Assembly: GCF_038006205.1 (NCBI RefSeq)
Contig: NZ_JBBOUU010000001.1
Location: 2,172,001 to 2,236,000 of the forward strand
Source: Solibacillus sp. FSL R7-0668
Lineage (GTDB): Bacteria; Bacillota; Bacilli; Bacillales_A; Planococcaceae
DNA length: 64,000 bases
Direction of reading: 5' to 3'
The number at the start of each line of letters is the position of its first letter. Position 1 is the stretch's first letter. The notes under the pieces are model-generated. The model was given only the letters and a program-made list of their open reading frames with translations. It was not told the DNA's origin and made no database searches. Position numbers and translations under genes: made by a program. Of the stretch, positions 61,201 through 64,000 are shown piece by piece.

Positions 61201-61244
61201 ATTTTTTTGTGAGGGTGGGGGTACCCCCACCCTCACAAAAAAAT
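61201..61244. terminator. Perfect 44-bp palindrome
   Basis: Each half is 22 bases, A-T7-GTGAGGGTGGGGGT and its exact complement, meeting at GTAC. The symmetric T and A tracts make it a strong bidirectional terminator. It may mark the right end of the IS or its insertion target. A second hairpin precedes it: GCATAC-AGACCT with AGGTCT and GTATGC (about 61148-61196). Confidence 0.85.
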
Positions 61245-61370
61245 CTATCCAACATACAAATTATTTTCATAAAAACTATTGACTGGAGGTAAGAAACGGT
61301 GCAGTTCATTCAGTTTTTCAACCTCATTCATTAACTGAATAATCGTTGTTATGTATTTGCTTCTCTTCAT
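61245..61370 (-). pseudogene. Truncated 5' copy of the 58033-58512 gene
   Basis: The ATG and first codons (MKRSKYITTIIQLMNEVEKL to HRF) repeat those of the intact gene at 58512. At the duplication boundary the frame passes into LPPVNSFYENNLYVG and stops at 61245. About 41 residues remain; function is unlikely. The sequence GACTGGAGGTAAG just outside the boundary looks like a ribosome site for a gene that has been cut off. Confidence 0.75.
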
Positions 61371-61616
61371 TTCACAAAATCCCTTCTGCCAAAGCTGAAT
61401 ATGCTTGGTAAATGATGTTAGATATGCTTATAGCTATAGTTTATCATGCCAAAATATGCTCCAGTGTAGGAAAAATGAAAATCCATTACAGCAAAGCAGA
61501 AGCGTCATAAAAATTATCCGCAATTAAAAAAACTGCAAGCCCTTTGAAAGTCTAGGTTGGAATAACATCCCATCATATACTATTTTGAGATTTATTTTAT
61601 AATGGAGGTGAGTATT

Positions 61617-61940
61617 TTGACATATTATTCGCGACAAAATAGAATGCCTATGCCTGGGCAGCAATTTGGTCCTCCCCCATTGGCTAGACAACCATTTGGC
61701 TATCCAATGCAAAGTCCTTATCAGCCACCGAGGAGTGCTAATTATCCAATGTATCCGCAAAATCCTTTTCGTTATGGGCAGGGACAGCAGCCTTTTGCGC
61801 CCTATCAGCAATTGCCTATGCAACGTCCTGCCGAAAGACCCGATCATTTAAATACGATTATCGGTCATATGGGAACTATTAATAATGGGCTGAATATGAT
61901 TAAGCAAGTTAGTTCGATTATGAGTCTATTTAGAGGTTAG
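61617..61940 (+). CDS. YppG-like Pro/Gln/Tyr-rich protein, right copy
   Basis: Identical in sequence to the gene at 58759-59082, including its TTG start, GGAGGTGAG site and downstream hairpin. Dosage is therefore doubled unless one copy is silent. It carries the same upstream 320 bp, so the promoter is probably duplicated too. Confidence 0.6.
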   Translation: MTYYSRQNRMPMPGQQFGPPPLARQPFGYPMQSPYQPPRSANYPMYPQNPFRYGQGQQPFAPYQQLPMQRPAERPDHLNTIIGHMGTINNGLNMIKQVSSIMSLFRG

Positions 61941-61988
61941 TTTTTCACAATAAGTGAATTGTCTAGAATATGTTAGCAATTACACCTC

Positions 61989-62018
61989 GGCATATGAAAT
62001 GAATGGATTTCATATGCC
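61989..62018 (+). terminator. Terminator of the YppG-like gene, right copy
   Basis: Same GGCATATGAAAT / ATTTCATATGCC hairpin as at 59131-59160. Confidence 0.85.
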
Positions 62019-62101
62019 TTTTCTCAATTTGACCATGAATGGTTTTTAGTAGCATGTATTTCATAAGTTATGGTAGCTTTATGCTAAGGTAGGTGACAAA
62101 A

Positions 62102-62488
62102 ATGAAAAAATGGCTATTCGTACTGACAACCGCCCTATTACTCGCGGCATGTAGTGAAAAAGAAACACAGGGCCCCACAATTGAAATCGTAGAAAAAGTC
62201 AATGAGGACGTGCAAGCATTAGTCGATATTACAGAAGATGATAAATTTGCGTCATTTATTTACAGTGCAACTGGCACGAGTTACTTATTACTCAATGCAA
62301 CAGGCACAGTATCCGTTGACTTAGAGCCAGCAGATACGATTTTAAATGTACAAATTACGCAAAAGGACGATCAAACTCCAGATGAAATAGATGATCTTGT
62401 CTATGCGCTCGAATTAGATCGTGAATATGAAACGATTCATATCTTTGAAAATGGCAAGGAAATTGAATTTGAAGTTTGGTATGAGTAA
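62102..62488 (+). CDS. Lipoprotein, right copy
   Basis: Identical to the gene at 59244-59630 (lipobox LAAC, Cys 17). Its own terminator is missing, because the duplicated sequence is interrupted 27 bp past the stop by the IS1182-family element, whose internal palindrome could act as a substitute. Confidence 0.68.
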   Translation: MKKWLFVLTTALLLAACSEKETQGPTIEIVEKVNEDVQALVDITEDDKFASFIYSATGTSYLLLNATGTVSVDLEPADTILNVQITQKDDQTPDEIDDLVYALELDREYETIHIFENGKEIEFEVWYE

Positions 62489-62527
62489 GGGCACATTGGA
62501 TTAACCGCGCATACATAACGGGGCTGT

Positions 62528-64000
62528 CTAATAAGTCCCTAAAATAAACAGGTGTAGAAAAACGAGTCGTTTTTCTACACCTGTTTTTGTGTTTTTATCC
62601 AGATCTCTTGAAAGTAGCTGGCGGATGCCCGCTACTTTCAAGAGATTGTGAGCCAATGCCACTATCCCAAATTCTGTGGAAACCTTATCGATGCCCCGCA
62701 GTAAAAATCTGCGGAACGACCGATTGCCCTTGATGTGACCAAAAACACTTTCTACGTCGATTTTACGTTGCGCGTAGATTCGTGATTTCTCTTCACATTC
62801 AAGGGCTACTTTTGCCTTTGCTTTCATTTCTTCAAAAATCGGATTCCATTGTACTTGGCGATTGCCTTTGGCTTTTGTACAGAGCGCCTTCAATGGACAT
62901 TCAGAACAGTCTTCACATTCATAAACTTTTAGACTTTGTTCAAAACCTGAGGCATTTTTTTTATTTAGATATTTTTTAAACGTAACTTTTTGCCCATTTG
63001 GACAAATAAAATGATCTTCTTGTTCGTTGTAAGCCCAATTTTTCGCATGCTTGATATTCTTTTTATAGCTACGTGATTTTTCTTTTAAATACATGCCATA
63101 TGGGATTAAAAAATCGAATCGAGGTTCTATTTCGTCACCTATCGCATAAAGATAATTTTCTTCACTTCCATAACCAGCATCCGCTATGACTGTTTTCGGC
63201 ATCGGCAAACTAGACGCTGCTAATTTCTCTAAGTGTGGAATAAAACAGCGCGTATCAGTTGGACGTTGATGCATGGAGTAAAATAAAATAAATTGATTTT
63301 CTGTAGCCATTTGAACATTGTAAGCTGCTTTTAGTTGCCCATTTTTCATGTGATCATCTTTCATCCGCATAAAAGTTGCGTCATGATCTGTTTTCGAAAA
63401 GCTATTACGGTCACCAAAGATTTCATGTTGTTTTTTGTATTTGTCCAAGCGAGGGAGGAAATCTTCGCGAATTAATTTGAGTGGTTTCTTTAGTACACTA
63501 CGCTGTGAACGGATTTCTTTACGTACAGTGACATTTTCTTCAGCTTCAATTGCGTCTGTTAAGGCATTTACTTGTGCTTCTAATTCCTGCGCTATCGTTT
63601 CTAATTGTGCTGGTGTCGCGTCTTCTTTCAAATTATCGACAGTAGATTGTATGCATTCAGATTCTGTTATTTCTTGAATATGTAGAATGGTTTCTCGAAT
63701 CTTTTCTTTTAGTTTCTCTTCAAAATTTTTAGTCGATTTCTTCCATACAAAAGAATACTTATTGGCATCAGATTCAATTTTTGTGCCATCCAAAAAGTAA
63801 TTTTCCATTGTAATATAGTTTTGTTCGATAAGAAGGTGAATCATTTGTTCAAATAGCGAATCCATCATATTTTTTAATTGATGTGAACGAAAACGATTAA
63901 TTGTACGATGGTCTGGTTTCTGTCCTGCCGCCAACCACATTGCAGGTAAATTCTCATGAAGCAATTTTTCAATCCCACGAGAAGAGTACACCTTTTGTGA
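62528..64000 (-). CDS. IS1182-family transposase (5' end outside window)
   Basis: At least 490 residues, open to the window edge, so the N-terminus is missing. It shows the DDE-type fold of this family: the KPDHRTINRFRSHQL region, YFLDGTKIESDANKYSFVW (first Asp), VIADAGYGSEENYLY (second Asp) and a C-terminal RKIDVESVFGHIKGN (Glu). A zinc-binding cluster CEDCSECPLKALC lies before it. The internal reading frame is intact. The last codons lie in a long palindrome at 62546-62586. Confidence 0.9.
   Translation of the reverse strand, partial: SQKVYSSRGIEKLLHENLPAMWLAAGQKPDHRTINRFRSHQLKNMMDSLFEQMIHLLIEQNYITMENYFLDGTKIESDANKYSFVWKKSTKNFEEKLKEKIRETILHIQEITESECIQSTVDNLKEDATPAQLETIAQELEAQVNALTDAIEAEENVTVRKEIRSQRSVLKKPLKLIREDFLPRLDKYKKQHEIFGDRNSFSKTDHDATFMRMKDDHMKNGQLKAAYNVQMATENQFILFYSMHQRPTDTRCFIPHLEKLAASSLPMPKTVIADAGYGSEENYLYAIGDEIEPRFDFLIPYGMYLKEKSRSYKKNIKHAKNWAYNEQEDHFICPNGQKVTFKKYLNKKNASGFEQSLKVYECEDCSECPLKALCTKAKGNRQVQWNPIFEEMKAKAKVALECEEKSRIYAQRKIDVESVFGHIKGNRSFRRFLLRGIDKVSTEFGIVALAHNLLKVAGIRQLLSRDLDKNTKTGVEKRLVFLHLFILGTY
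62546..62586. terminator. Palindrome at the 3' end of the IS1182-family transposase gene
   Basis: Two 20-base arms (AAACAGGTGTAGAAAAACGA and its complement) flank a single central base. The arms overlap the last codons of the transposase. A second palindrome with arms CTCTTGAAAGTAGC / GCTACTTTCAAGAG is at about 62605-62645. Both may stop transcripts crossing the element end. Confidence 0.8.

Larger units (their letters stand above)
59717..61250 (+). mobile_element. IS110-family insertion element (ends approximate)
   Basis: The element consists of a noncoding leader of about 180 bp, one DEDD recombinase gene and a 3' region with hairpins, including the 44-bp palindrome. IS110 elements lack clear inverted repeats, so both ends are estimates. 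It sits between two copies of a 1,222-bp chromosomal repeat. Confidence 0.75.
61294..62515. repeat. Long direct repeat, right copy (1,222 bp)
   Basis: Same sequence as 58436-59657. It holds the start of a truncated gene, the YppG-like gene and the lipoprotein gene. It stops at ATACA, where the IS1182-family element starts (TAACGGGGCTGTC). Confidence 0.93.
62517..64000 (-). mobile_element. IS1182-family insertion sequence (incomplete at window edge)
   Basis: The end near 62517 begins AACGGGGCTGTCTAATAAG, a typical IS1182-like terminal sequence. A transposase gene fills the rest on the minus strand and leaves the window, so the second end and any target duplication are not visible. Confidence 0.82.

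Overview
The window reads as low-G+C Bacillales chromosome, most like the Lysinibacillus/Solibacillus group of Planococcaceae. The evidence is AT-rich DNA, strong AGGAGG-type ribosome sites, frequent GTG/TTG starts, many small lipoprotein and membrane genes, and relatives of glsA, bdhA, trxA, hmp and hssRS-hrtBA in Firmicute form. The genus is inference. No rRNA, tRNA, CRISPR array or prophage was seen.

Layout. Positions 1-11,350: a 3-hydroxyacyl-CoA dehydrogenase with a divergent, frameshifted LuxR-type regulator, an AlbA_2/HATPase protein, an ECF sigma factor with its DUF4179 partner, and a DUF1835 gene broken by an amber codon. The segment is bracketed by an inverted pair of repeat elements. 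11.4-20.4 kb: TusA-like and TsuA-like sulfur genes, a pentapeptide-repeat protein, PsiE, a methyltransferase, thioredoxin and an MFS transporter. 21-35 kb: housekeeping and accessory enzymes (hydrolases, GNATs, NUDIX, glutaminase, MccF-like peptidase), an OmpR-type two-component system with a repeat-containing exported protein, and an orphan Phd-like antitoxin. 35-43.5 kb: an ABC exporter, butanediol dehydrogenase, a proteasome-fold Ntn-hydrolase candidate, a LysE exporter, a possible structured RNA and several lipoproteins. 45-55 kb: a heme-stress region with hrtB-hrtA-hssR-hssS behind an HssR-type direct repeat, a second hssRS pair broken by two frameshifts and preceding a small heme-copper-oxidase-like gene with its own variant box, and flavohemoglobin. 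Between them lies an Lsa/VmlR-like ABC-F gene with a four-segment ribosome-mediated attenuator. 55-64 kb: an Rpn-family nuclease, RDD and APH genes, a 1,222-bp direct duplication flanking an IS110-family element, and an IS1182-family transposase running off the window.

The most unusual signal is a family of six intergenic elements (about 20-320, 11065-11352, 16425-16585, 20535-20766, 31915-32090, 54975-55165). Each carries five to seven copies of a roughly 8-10 bp core at a strict 20-21 bp period, about two helical turns. Each is followed by a shared tail containing a CATGTCATCCCCAAC-like block. Cores are near-uniform within an element but differ between subfamilies (TTTATGCTCG, TTTACGTGCG, ATTTGCGA). 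I do not recognise this family.

Several genes are broken by single changes, three of them in homopolymer runs, so either real decay or sequencing error must be considered.
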